DNA of 64,000 bases from Sporomusa acidovorans. Its GTDB lineage: Bacteria; Bacillota; Negativicutes; Sporomusales; Sporomusaceae. The translations under genes and the position numbers were made by a program. Below are positions 9,592 to 17,321 of the stretch, piece by piece. The notes below the pieces were generated by a model that saw only the letters and a list, made by a program, of their open reading frames with translations, was not told the origin of the DNA and made no database searches. Each line of letters starts with the position of its first letter. Within the stretch, counting starts at the first letter, position 1. The stretch is from NCBI RefSeq assembly GCF_900101845.1, contig NZ_FNAM01000005.1, positions 1 through 64,000 of the forward strand, read 5' to 3'.

Positions 9592-9681
9592 GAAATCAAT
9601 TACCCGTTTTTGGTGAAGGAGATCGAGGACAGCGGCTATCAGGGCTATATTGGCCTGGAGTATATTCCCGCTCCGGACTAG
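9592..9681 (+). pseudogene. Hydroxypyruvate isomerase 3' fragment
   Basis: An open stretch of 29 codons ending at TAG 9679 encodes INYPFLVKEIEDSGYQGY followed by IGLEYIP. This is recognisable as the C-terminal signature of hydroxypyruvate isomerase-type TIM barrels. The rest of the gene (about 230 codons) is absent, and only 32 bases separate it from the dehydrogenase stop. It marks a deletion at the right end of the sugar-acid cassette and hints that the original pathway handled glyoxylate or tartronate-semialdehyde intermediates. Confidence 0.65.
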
Positions 9682-9743
9682 CAGGTCTCCGTTTGCCTGG
9701 CTGCCGGCGTTCGGCTATATGTAACGGCAAGAAATCAGCTAAA

Positions 9744-9776
9744 TAAGGGGGTTGTCTCAACGAGACAACCCCCTTA
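9744..9776 (+). terminator. Strong hairpin closing the sugar-acid operon
   Basis: A perfect 14-15-bp stem (taagggggttgtctc with its complement, loop of three). The T-tract is weak, so it may act as a 3' stabiliser or as a terminator. Confidence 0.6.
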
Positions 9777-9794
9777 ACAGTTTGAAGGGAAGCA

Positions 9795-9930
9795 AAGGAA
9801 TTAAAGAATGCTGTCGTCAGGCGTAAACTCGCCGACGGTTAGCCGGGGAGCGATGAGAAGCTACTGCTTTAGCAGAAGCCCTGGAGTTACCCCGGAAGCC
9901 ACGGGCCTTGTGCCCGTGGTAGTTCACTGA
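9795..9930 (+). mobile_element. IS200/IS605 right-end remnant (omega-RNA-like scaffold)
   Basis: The stem-loop ccacgggc (9899) / gcccgtgg (9912) followed directly by tagttcac is the familiar right-end hairpin of IS200/IS605 elements. In those elements the tnpB 3' region and right end also encode the omega RNA that guides TnpB. Upstream, a second hairpin (gcttctgctaaagcagtagcttc on the other strand) and a decayed tnpB-like tail are visible. No tnpA or tnpB gene remains. The 16-20 bases after 9927 would be the guide if an RNA were still made. Confidence 0.55.
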
Positions 9931-10060
9931 AGTGATTCCAGTAGCATAAGGTATTTCGTGAGTTTCTATGATTGATGAATAGAAACTGTGGTGTGATAAT
10001 TTAAACTTTTATTCATGAAGTCGTTCATGCTATTAAATTAAGCGTATTATGGAAGAAAGA
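9931..10060. other. AT-rich spacer
   Basis: No gene, promoter or hairpin could be supported between the IS605-type end and the first UAS/sigma-54 module. Confidence 0.4.
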
Positions 10061-10170
10061 GAAAAGTGTTGAAGTGTAGATAAAAAGTGTCGATAACGAC
10101 ACTTTTTTTATTTGAGTTTGGACGAAAACAGCAGATTATACCCGGTTTCGGAGGTTGGCATGTAAAATGC
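10061..10170 (+). promoter_or_regulatory. UAS plus sigma-54 promoter module, copy A
   Basis: Repeated aagtgt motifs lead into the dyad aagtgtcg-n4-cgacactt (about 10086-10104). A -24/-12 promoter TTGGCAT...ATGC follows, with GG at 10157-10158 and GC at 10169-10170, the correct 10-base gap. The whole module recurs 2550 bases downstream on the other side of the activator gene with the same internal spacing. A transcript from copy A would meet a terminator-like hairpin at about 10231-10268, so it makes either a ~90-nt RNA or, with readthrough, the activator mRNA. The dyad plus T-run could itself act as a terminator. Confidence 0.65.
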
Positions 10171-10227
10171 ATAGTAAGCAGCACGTACGCTTCATTATCG
10201 CCGAAAAAAGCAGCTGATAAATAAGAA

Positions 10228-10268
10228 AGATGACCCAAGATGAAAATAGGCTTTGGGTTATTTTTTTC
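10228..10268 (+). terminator. Terminator-like hairpin after promoter copy A
   Basis: gacccaa and tttgggtt pair across a 12-base loop, followed by ATTTTTTTC. It lies about 60-95 bases downstream of the -12 element of copy A and 250 bases before the activator gene. Confidence 0.55.
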
Positions 10269-10515
10269 TTACTATATGAAATCCAGTAAAGATTTTCATC
10301 CGGACATGGTGTTTACTTAGATTCTGGGATATTTTACATGATTAGACATGATTTTTACTAATAATTTTATAAATTGACACAATTATTTGAGATTAAAGTG
10401 CAATTTAAAAGGAATTTTAGGGATTCTTGACGAAATAGTTCGAATTAATAGAAAATAACTACTTATAATGGAAAGCAATTTTTGAAAATTGATGGCATGA
10501 AGTGGAGTGGTCTTT

Positions 10516-12579
10516 GTGTTGGTACGTGATTTTATGACACCAAATCCTAAAACACTTAAGCCGACAAACACTTTAAGTGATGCTGCTTTTTTATTCTATA
10601 AGTACAAGATTAGCGGGGCGCCGATTATTAATGATAAACATGAAGTTTGCGGTTTAATTACAAAAAACCATATTATCGAAGCTACCATTAATCGAGTATC
10701 ATTATCACAGCCGGTTTCAGTTAAAATGACACAAGGCGTTATTACCGTTCATCCAGAATGTACAATTGATGAGGCTTGGCAGATCCCGGTAAGTTTATTG
10801 CCTGTAGTAAATAGGTACAATAAGCTGGTCGGCATCGTGAGTCGGCAAGATTTCATGGATATCTTCTATGCAAAAATGCGTCGGACCAATGATGAAGTTC
10901 AGGCGCTGGTTCGCTCTGCGCAGAATGGAATTATCATAATTAATACGTATGGAATTATCGAAGTTTTTAATGACGTAGCCGGGCGGATTGTTGGTAAGCC
11001 GCCCGAGCAAGCCTGTGGAAAATTTATTTATGATATTATTCCGAATACGGGTCTAATGAAAGTGTTACAAACCGGTGAAAGTGATATAAAATGTCTGATG
11101 GAGCTTGACGGCCGTAAGGTAATTGTTAATCGTACGCCGATTTATGAGGATTCCAAAGTGGTAGGCGCTTTAGCGATTATTCAGGATACATCGCAATGTA
11201 TTGATACCACACAACAGCTGGCTGCAACTCAGCAAAAACTGGAAGCCCTGGAATGCGTTTTTGAAAGCCTGAAACAAGGAATCATTGTCGTTGACAATAA
11301 TAATATAATTCAACTTGTCAATCATTCCTATGAAGATATTATGGGGGTTCCCCGTGAAGAACTGTTAGGACAATCTATTAAGGATATGATTGAAAATTCT
11401 CGGATGCATATTGTACTGAAGACTGGTGTGCCGGAATTGGCGGAACTACAGAGCGTCAAGGGACGTAAGGTTGTTGTAAACAGGGTGCCGATGTTTCGTG
11501 ACGGACAAATCATTGGGGCAATTGGTGAGGCTGTATTTAAAGATATAAGCGAAGTTGATGCCATCTTACAGCGTGATAAAATATTTTCCTGCACGGAGCA
11601 GCCGCAGGAAGTTACTCAAGGCCGGATTGTAATGAAAACTACATTTGAAAATATAATTGGCCGGTCGCGCTCAATCGTACACGTTAAAAACTTAGCGTTA
11701 CGAGCTGCTGCGACCGACAGTACAGTTTTAATTGTTGGAGAAAGTGGCACAGGCAAAGAATTGTTTGCCCAAGCTGTTCATAATGCCAGCAGGAGAGGAA
11801 ATAAGCCCTTAGTGTCGATTAATTGTGCGGCCATACCGACAGAGTTGCTGGAAGCTGAGTTGTTCGGTTACGACGAAGGTGCTTTTACCGGAGCTAAAAA
11901 AGGTGGTAAAAAGGGAAAATTTGAATTGGCAAATGGTGGTACGCTGTTTCTGGATGAAATTGGTGATATGCCCTTACCCATGCAGGCCAAGCTTCTGCGC
12001 GTCATGCAGGATAAAACGGTAGAACATATCGGCGGCGAAAAGGGACAAACTTGCGATGTGCGAATTATTGCGGCAACGAATAAGCAGCTTGAAGATATGG
12101 TGGAGCAGGGAACCTTCCGGGATGATTTGTACTATCGCTTAAATGTTATTTGCTTGGAGGTACCGCCGCTGCGTGAACGGAAAGAGGATATTGGCGAAAT
12201 TGTTGATTATCTTGTTCCCGGGGTATGTCATAAGTTAGGCATTCCTTTAAAAAATTTTTCTCCGGAAGCATTAGCCTTATTACGGGCATATCCTTGGCCG
12301 GGAAATATCCGCGAATTAATTAACGTGATCGAGCAAGTCGGGGCTACTGTTATGGCGCCGTTGATTTTGCCGAAACATTTACCGGCAGTGGTGAAAAATC
12401 CATCGATAAAAAAAAACCATAGGCCTGAAGCTGTCCAGATGGATACGGAAGATGAAAAAAAGTGTATAATTAATGTCTTAAAAGAAGTAAAAGGTAACAA
12501 GGCGTTAGCGGCCAAAATACTTGGCATCCACAGGGCGACTTTGTATCAAAAAATAAAAAAGTATAATTTGCAGGAGTAG
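10516..12579 (+). CDS. Sigma-54-dependent activator with CBS and PAS sensory domains
   Basis: A 687-residue enhancer-binding protein. Two N-terminal CBS motifs (about residues 1-120, beginning VRDFMTPNPKTL) may bind an adenine nucleotide. Two PAS domains (about 130-240 and 255-370) precede the AAA+ core, which has Walker A GESGTGKE, the sigma-54 contact loop GAFTGA and Walker B LFLDEIGDMP. A Fis-type helix-turn-helix ends the protein (KALAAKILGIHRATLYQKI). GTG 10516 is chosen because GGAG sits 8 bases upstream; an in-frame GTG at 10507 overlaps it. The gene lies between two copies of the UAS/sigma-54 module, so it very likely drives the acyl-CoA operon downstream and perhaps itself. Confidence 0.9.
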   Translation: MLVRDFMTPNPKTLKPTNTLSDAAFLFYKYKISGAPIINDKHEVCGLITKNHIIEATINRVSLSQPVSVKMTQGVITVHPECTIDEAWQIPVSLLPVVNRYNKLVGIVSRQDFMDIFYAKMRRTNDEVQALVRSAQNGIIIINTYGIIEVFNDVAGRIVGKPPEQACGKFIYDIIPNTGLMKVLQTGESDIKCLMELDGRKVIVNRTPIYEDSKVVGALAIIQDTSQCIDTTQQLAATQQKLEALECVFESLKQGIIVVDNNNIIQLVNHSYEDIMGVPREELLGQSIKDMIENSRMHIVLKTGVPELAELQSVKGRKVVVNRVPMFRDGQIIGAIGEAVFKDISEVDAILQRDKIFSCTEQPQEVTQGRIVMKTTFENIIGRSRSIVHVKNLALRAAATDSTVLIVGESGTGKELFAQAVHNASRRGNKPLVSINCAAIPTELLEAELFGYDEGAFTGAKKGGKKGKFELANGGTLFLDEIGDMPLPMQAKLLRVMQDKTVEHIGGEKGQTCDVRIIAATNKQLEDMVEQGTFRDDLYYRLNVICLEVPPLRERKEDIGEIVDYLVPGVCHKLGIPLKNFSPEALALLRAYPWPGNIRELINVIEQVGATVMAPLILPKHLPAVVKNPSIKKNHRPEAVQMDTEDEKKCIINVLKEVKGNKALAAKILGIHRATLYQKIKKYNLQE

Positions 12580-12610
12580 TCACCTATTAATAGTATTTTC
12601 AAAAAAATGA

Positions 12611-12720
12611 GAAAAGTGTTAAAGTGTAGATGAAAAGTGTCGATGCCGACACTTTTTTTATTGCGTTTAAACAAGAAAAGCCAGAATATTCGCGGTTTCC
12701 GAAGTTGGCATGTTAAATGC
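12611..12720 (+). promoter_or_regulatory. UAS plus sigma-54 promoter module, copy B (acyl-CoA operon)
   Basis: Near copy of the 10061-10170 module: aagtgt repeats, the dyad aagtgtcg-n4-cgacactt, and TTGGCAT...ATGC with GG at 12707-12708 and GC at 12719-12720. It lies about 120 bases before the first CoA-transferase gene and is the probable main promoter of the 12840-23058 operon. The dyad followed by TTTTTTT could also terminate transcription of the activator gene that ends at 12579. Confidence 0.8.
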
Positions 12721-12839
12721 ATAGTAAGCAGGACGTGTAAATGAACAAAGTACAAAAGTATAACTGGGGAGGTGCTAACAAAGGTAGATAACTTTAATTA
12801 GCCAGTTTCAATAAAATGTTGAAAGGAGTGTATCGGTTA

Positions 12840-13556
12840 ATGGACAAAGTAGTGGGGTTAGATCAAGTCATGGACAGAGTCACCGACGGTATGACCATCT
12901 TATTTGGTGGATTTTGTGGTGTAGGCACTGCGATTACCTGCATTGACAAACTGGTCAAAAAGGGGGTTAAAGATCTTACCGTTATGGCGGTTGTTGCAAC
13001 CCAACCAGGAGGGAACTTTGACTTAGCTCCCTTATTTGCCAATAAGCAAATTAAGAAGTTTATCTGCGCTCACGTTGGAACATCTCCTGAGGCCGTCAAA
13101 GCAATGAAAACCGGTGATTTGGATGTTGAGTTTTACCCTATGGGAAGTTGGATTGAGAAAGTTAGAGCTGGTGGGGCCGGATTGGGCGGAGTACTTACCA
13201 GAACCGGACTTGGTACAATGGTGGAAGCAGGCAAAGATAAAGTTACCGTTGATGGCCAGGAATATATTCTGGAAAAACCCCTGCATGCGGATATTGCCTT
13301 TATTAAAGGTTATCGAGCAGACAAACTGGGTAATATAGAATACCGTTACGCCGGACTCAATACAAATCCCACGGTTGCTATGGCTGCAGATTATACTGTT
13401 GCCGAAGTTAACGAAATTGTTGAAGTTGGTCAAATTGATCCACAAAGAGTGGGAACACCGGCGGTATTTGTTAATGCTATCGTTCAAGGCAAGAACTTTG
13501 GTGAGCATGTAGCTACTTACCGCGAACTGTGGACTCATTCTGGACAAATAAAATAA
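12840..13556 (+). CDS. 3-oxoacid/acyl-CoA transferase, alpha subunit
   Basis: Class I CoA transferase alpha chain of 238 residues (AtoD/ScoA type), with the glycine-rich CoA site FGGFCGVGTAITCIDKLV near the N-terminus. ATG 12840 is preferred over the in-frame ATG at 12816 because AAAGGAG lies between them, 11 bases before 12840. The beta subunit follows after 36 bases. Together they move CoA between acyl-CoA and a free acid, activating the operon's substrate without ATP. Confidence 0.88.
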   Translation: MDKVVGLDQVMDRVTDGMTILFGGFCGVGTAITCIDKLVKKGVKDLTVMAVVATQPGGNFDLAPLFANKQIKKFICAHVGTSPEAVKAMKTGDLDVEFYPMGSWIEKVRAGGAGLGGVLTRTGLGTMVEAGKDKVTVDGQEYILEKPLHADIAFIKGYRADKLGNIEYRYAGLNTNPTVAMAADYTVAEVNEIVEVGQIDPQRVGTPAVFVNAIVQGKNFGEHVATYRELWTHSGQIK

Positions 13557-13598
13557 TGGTCGTCTGTAGATTATGTTAGCTTAAGGAGGTAAATGAAT

Positions 13599-14258
13599 AT
13601 GGATCCTAAAGAAATGATTGCCCGCCGGGCTGCGAAAGAGCTGTCGAACGGCGAAATAGTTAATCTCGGATTTGGTATTCCCAATGCTGTAGCCAATTAT
13701 GTTCCCGAAGGGGTAGAAGTATTATTGGAAGCTGAAAATGGCGCCCTGGTTTTTGGAGGTGCTCCTAAACTTGGGGCTGATGATCCGGATATCGGCAATG
13801 CTGGCGGCCTTCCAATTACCATGATTCCTGGTTCAGCTTGTTTTGATTTAGCCACTTCCTTTTGCATCATTCGCGGTGGACATGTTAATACCACAATTTT
13901 GGGTGCTTTAGAAGTTGACCAGGAAGGAAATATTGCCAACTGGGCAACTCCTGTAGCACCAGGCAAATGGAGTCCTGGGATGGGCGGGGCTATGGATTTG
14001 GTTTCAGGTGCTAAAAAAGTTATTGCCACATTAATTCATACAGTTAAGGGCAATCCTAAAATTTTGAAAAAATGTCAACTGCCGCTTACCGGTAAAGGTT
14101 GTGTATCTAAGATTATTACGGAAAAATGTGTTTTTGAGGTTACGCCGCAAGGCCTTATGCTAACCGAGCTTGCCGAGGGGGTTACAGTAGACGAGTTGCG
14201 TAGCTGTACGGAAGCGGAATTTTATGTTGCACCTACGGTTACTCATTATCAGCTGTAA
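13599..14258 (+). CDS. 3-oxoacid/acyl-CoA transferase, beta subunit
   Basis: A 219-residue AtoA/ScoB-type beta chain. The catalytic glutamate lies in LLEAENGALVFGG (the ENG motif), and the GMGGAMDLV motif is present. AAGGAGG at 13583-13589 fits ATG 13599 better than the in-frame ATG at 13593. It pairs with the alpha subunit. Acetoacetate, butyrate or 3-hydroxybutyrate are plausible substrates given the C4 chemistry encoded downstream; this is inferred. Confidence 0.88.
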   Translation: MDPKEMIARRAAKELSNGEIVNLGFGIPNAVANYVPEGVEVLLEAENGALVFGGAPKLGADDPDIGNAGGLPITMIPGSACFDLATSFCIIRGGHVNTTILGALEVDQEGNIANWATPVAPGKWSPGMGGAMDLVSGAKKVIATLIHTVKGNPKILKKCQLPLTGKGCVSKIITEKCVFEVTPQGLMLTELAEGVTVDELRSCTEAEFYVAPTVTHYQL

Positions 14259-14342
14259 AAGTTCCGGGACTTTTTTATGGTCCGTGTCCTCTTAGACGCG
14301 GACCATATTTTAAAAGAAAACAGATAACGATGGAGGGATATT

Positions 14343-15602
14343 ATGAATGAATTGGTGACAAAGCAACGATCCCAAAATCCTTTAGTCATAGGTGGCGTAC
14401 TTTTTGGTTTGTGTTTTCTATTTTCTTTTCTGTATTGGCCTGTGTGGGGTACCCTTTCTAAGATGTTGGCAGTTAATTTGGCAGGGACAGCCTTAGCAAG
14501 TGCCGATACCGAGATTGCCGCAAAGTATATCGGGGTTGTTACTGAAGGCACGTTTTTCTGGTGCATTATTACTGCTTGGATTTGGCAAACGTTAGTTTGC
14601 GGTAACTATGGAAAGTATTGGCTAACAAAAAAACAGCCATGGGCGGGTTTATGGTATACGCTTATAAGTTTTGCCGCTGGAATTATCGGCTTTCTTGTAA
14701 TAGTATCGTTTGTTGGTATTTGGTGGCAGCCGTTTAATCTTGCTGTGATGCTTACACCTGCTAATAATCACGAACTTCACTTAGCCATTGAAGGATGGGA
14801 AGTCGGCAACTTTTTTGCATTAGCATCTATTATGGTTCAAATTCTTTATGTCGCCGCTTTTCATAAATGGCCGTTTGCAGGTAAGGTTCAGCAGTCGCTA
14901 GAGGCATTTGGGGCATTTATGACCAGTATGTTTTTCTGCACTATTATCTGGGTTGCACTATTTTTCCCAAGTTTTATGAAACTTGAAATTGGTGGTCAGG
15001 CAATTGTTTCGCCGCCTTTCGGCACTTGGCCGGCATTTCTTGCCTTCGCGCAAGCGTTTATTTTGGTATTCTTAATGCCGGCGGAAGGTGGGGAAATGTA
15101 TCCTACGAAACTTTTTGCCAGTAAACAGCCCTGGATGGGAATTGTCGGAACAATACTGGCTTTAGCCGGTGGTTTTGTACTTCCGCCGCTGTATAAATTG
15201 TTGTTGGCACCACTGAATCTTATGCCAGGAGCTCCTTTGGATTTAGTTGCAACAATTGTAGAATTGGCATCCATCGTCTGGTTATTGTCGTGGCATCACC
15301 TGTTTTCCGACTATCCGGGTGCCAACTTGGTAAAAAACACGGCACAACGGGTAATCATGCGTTATATTATTTGGTTTGCCGGTGGTTTTGTCTGGGGACT
15401 ATTTTGGTTGATTGCTTATAAGTCTTTACCTTTTGCCGGAAATAATTTAGGTATGGGATTTCCTGTTATGGGACCTGTTGCAGGGCAGTTTGTATTTTTG
15501 ATGGCCTTGCTATACTGTAATACGTTTTTTGATAAATGGCCGATGGTATATCAAGAGGAAAAAATAAGTAATCAAAGCGCTAGTTTTAAAAACATAAACT
15601 AA
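14343..15602 (+). CDS. Polytopic membrane protein of unknown function in acyl-CoA operon
   Basis: A 419-residue, very hydrophobic protein with about 10-12 predicted membrane segments and many tryptophans. I do not recognise its family; it shows no MFS, SSS or APC signature. It starts after GGAGGG and sits between the CoA-transferase pair and the MaoC hydratase. A gap of about 85 bases with a small hairpin (ccgggactttt...) precedes it. A role in carrying the short-chain acid used by this operon is a reasonable guess, but a membrane redox or scaffolding role is equally open. Confidence 0.75.
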   Translation: MNELVTKQRSQNPLVIGGVLFGLCFLFSFLYWPVWGTLSKMLAVNLAGTALASADTEIAAKYIGVVTEGTFFWCIITAWIWQTLVCGNYGKYWLTKKQPWAGLWYTLISFAAGIIGFLVIVSFVGIWWQPFNLAVMLTPANNHELHLAIEGWEVGNFFALASIMVQILYVAAFHKWPFAGKVQQSLEAFGAFMTSMFFCTIIWVALFFPSFMKLEIGGQAIVSPPFGTWPAFLAFAQAFILVFLMPAEGGEMYPTKLFASKQPWMGIVGTILALAGGFVLPPLYKLLLAPLNLMPGAPLDLVATIVELASIVWLLSWHHLFSDYPGANLVKNTAQRVIMRYIIWFAGGFVWGLFWLIAYKSLPFAGNNLGMGFPVMGPVAGQFVFLMALLYCNTFFDKWPMVYQEEKISNQSASFKNIN

Positions 15603-15657
15603 CCAGAAATATTGGACAGGAAATAGTAAAAATTGAAGTCAGGCTGGGGGGGTTGTA

Positions 15658-16077
15658 ATGCAAGGAAGAACGATTTCTACACTTAACGTAGGCGACTTTG
15701 CAGAGCATGCGAAAACAATTTCTGAAAGTGATGTGTATCTGTTTGCCGGTATTACAGGTGATTTGAATCCGGCTCATGTAAACGCGCAAGTTGCTGCTGA
15801 AGGAATATTCAAGGAAAGAATAGCTCATGGCATGCTGAGTGCCGGTTTAGTATCGGCTGTCTTGGGCATGCAGTTGCCTGGTCCGGGAACTGTCTATCTG
15901 TCTCAAACATTAAAGTTTACTGCACCGGTAAGGTTTGGCGACACAATCACCGCACGGGCGGAAATTATCGACCGTAATGTGGAAAAAAACCGGATTACTT
16001 TAAAAACTACGTGTACAAATCAAAACGGTAAAATTGTTTTGGATGGAGAAGCAATTGTCATGCCGCCCAAAGCATAA
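15658..16077 (+). CDS. MaoC-like (R)-specific enoyl-CoA hydratase
   Basis: A 139-residue single hot-dog domain protein of PhaJ length. The catalytic Asp-x4-His dyad is visible in GDLNPAHVN, followed by the conserved AHGMLSAGL helix. It should interconvert (R)-3-hydroxyacyl-CoA and trans-2-enoyl-CoA, probably crotonyl-CoA. The same operon also holds a crotonase with the opposite stereochemistry (18892-19686), so together they could epimerise 3-hydroxyacyl-CoA. Confidence 0.85.
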   Translation: MQGRTISTLNVGDFAEHAKTISESDVYLFAGITGDLNPAHVNAQVAAEGIFKERIAHGMLSAGLVSAVLGMQLPGPGTVYLSQTLKFTAPVRFGDTITARAEIIDRNVEKNRITLKTTCTNQNGKIVLDGEAIVMPPKA

Positions 16078-16119
16078 CAATTTTGGTGAAAAATAATAAC
16101 AAAACAGGAGGATATTACC

Positions 16120-17259
16120 ATGAATTTCAATTTGACGGAGGAGCAACAACTTATTAAACAAAATGCCCGCGAGTTCGCCCTGGAGAATGTTGAGCCAATT
16201 GCGGCCGAACTTGATAAAACAGGACGATATCCGGCTGAAGTTATCAAAAAAATGGCCGAACTGGATTTTATGGGCATGCCTTACCCACCGGAGTATGGCG
16301 GAGCCGGTGCCGATTATCTCAGCTACATTCTGGTTGTAGAGGAAATATCACGCTCTTGTGCTTCCACGGGGATTATTTATTCAGCTCATTGTTCGTTGGC
16401 CGCTTGGCCGATTTTTAAATGGGGTTCTGAAGAACTTAAGCAGAAATATCTTGTGCCTTTATGCAAAGGAGAAAAGCTTGGGGCGTTTGCTCTTACAGAG
16501 CCGGGAGCCGGTACCGATGCCGCAGCCGGAACTTGTACTGCGAAGGCCGACGCTGATTCCTATATATTAAATGGTACCAAATGTTTTATTACTAACGGTG
16601 GGGTAGCAGATGTTTATATTGTTTTTGCGTTGACTGATCCGGCGCAAGGGGTAAAAGGATTAAGTGCTTTTGTTGTGGATGCAAATCTGCCAGGCTTCGA
16701 AATTGGCAAACATGAAGATAAAATGGGGATTCGCGGTTCGCAAACGACAGAATTGGTTTTCAAGAATTGCCGCATTCCCCAAACCAACCTTATCGGCAAA
16801 GAAGGCAAAGGGTTTGGAATTGCCATGCAGACACTTGATGGCGGACGTGTTGGGGTAGCGGCTCAAGCGCTGGGCATTGCTCAAGCCGCATTGGATGAGG
16901 CAATTAAATTTGCGAAAGAGCGGGTTCAGTTTGGCAAACCGATTGCGACGAAGCAGGCGATTCAGTGGATGTTGGCCGAAATGGAGACTAAATTGCAAGC
17001 AGCCCGGTTGCTAACCTATCAGGCAGCTGCCGCCAAAGACGAAGGTAAGATATTTAGTAAAGAAGCCGGTATGGCTAAAATGTTTGCTTCAGAAGCGGCT
17101 GATTGGATTTGCGGCAAGGCAATTCAAATTCATGGCGGCTATGGCTATATTAAAAACTTTAAAGTGGAGCGGCTCTATCGTGATGCAAAGATATGCACTA
17201 TTTATGAAGGAACAAATGAAGTTCAGCGGATGGTAGTGTCTGGCAGTTTGTTGCGGTAA
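16120..17259 (+). CDS. Acyl-CoA dehydrogenase (short-chain type)
   Basis: A 379-residue FAD flavoenzyme of full family length. It shows FALTEPGAGTDA (FAD/substrate region), VQFGKPIATKQAIQ and the C-terminal catalytic-base motif IYEGTNEVQRMV with the usual glutamate. AGGAGG precedes the ATG. With EtfBA, FixC and FixX in the same operon, it either oxidises butyryl-CoA-like substrates or reduces crotonyl-CoA-like ones. The direction depends on the electron partners, which look like a membrane or ferredoxin-linked route. Confidence 0.9.
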   Translation: MNFNLTEEQQLIKQNAREFALENVEPIAAELDKTGRYPAEVIKKMAELDFMGMPYPPEYGGAGADYLSYILVVEEISRSCASTGIIYSAHCSLAAWPIFKWGSEELKQKYLVPLCKGEKLGAFALTEPGAGTDAAAGTCTAKADADSYILNGTKCFITNGGVADVYIVFALTDPAQGVKGLSAFVVDANLPGFEIGKHEDKMGIRGSQTTELVFKNCRIPQTNLIGKEGKGFGIAMQTLDGGRVGVAAQALGIAQAALDEAIKFAKERVQFGKPIATKQAIQWMLAEMETKLQAARLLTYQAAAAKDEGKIFSKEAGMAKMFASEAADWICGKAIQIHGGYGYIKNFKVERLYRDAKICTIYEGTNEVQRMVVSGSLLR

Positions 17260-17321
17260 GGTAATAAACGCCTTTATACAAAGCTAATCCGCCCAGAACG
17301 TGTGGATCGAGGGGGTAAATC

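Noticed and set aside
10086..10104. Dyad plus T-run as a simple terminator only
   Set aside because: It matches a terminator, but the duplication with a fixed distance to a -24/-12 promoter makes an activator site at least as likely, so it was not listed as terminator alone.
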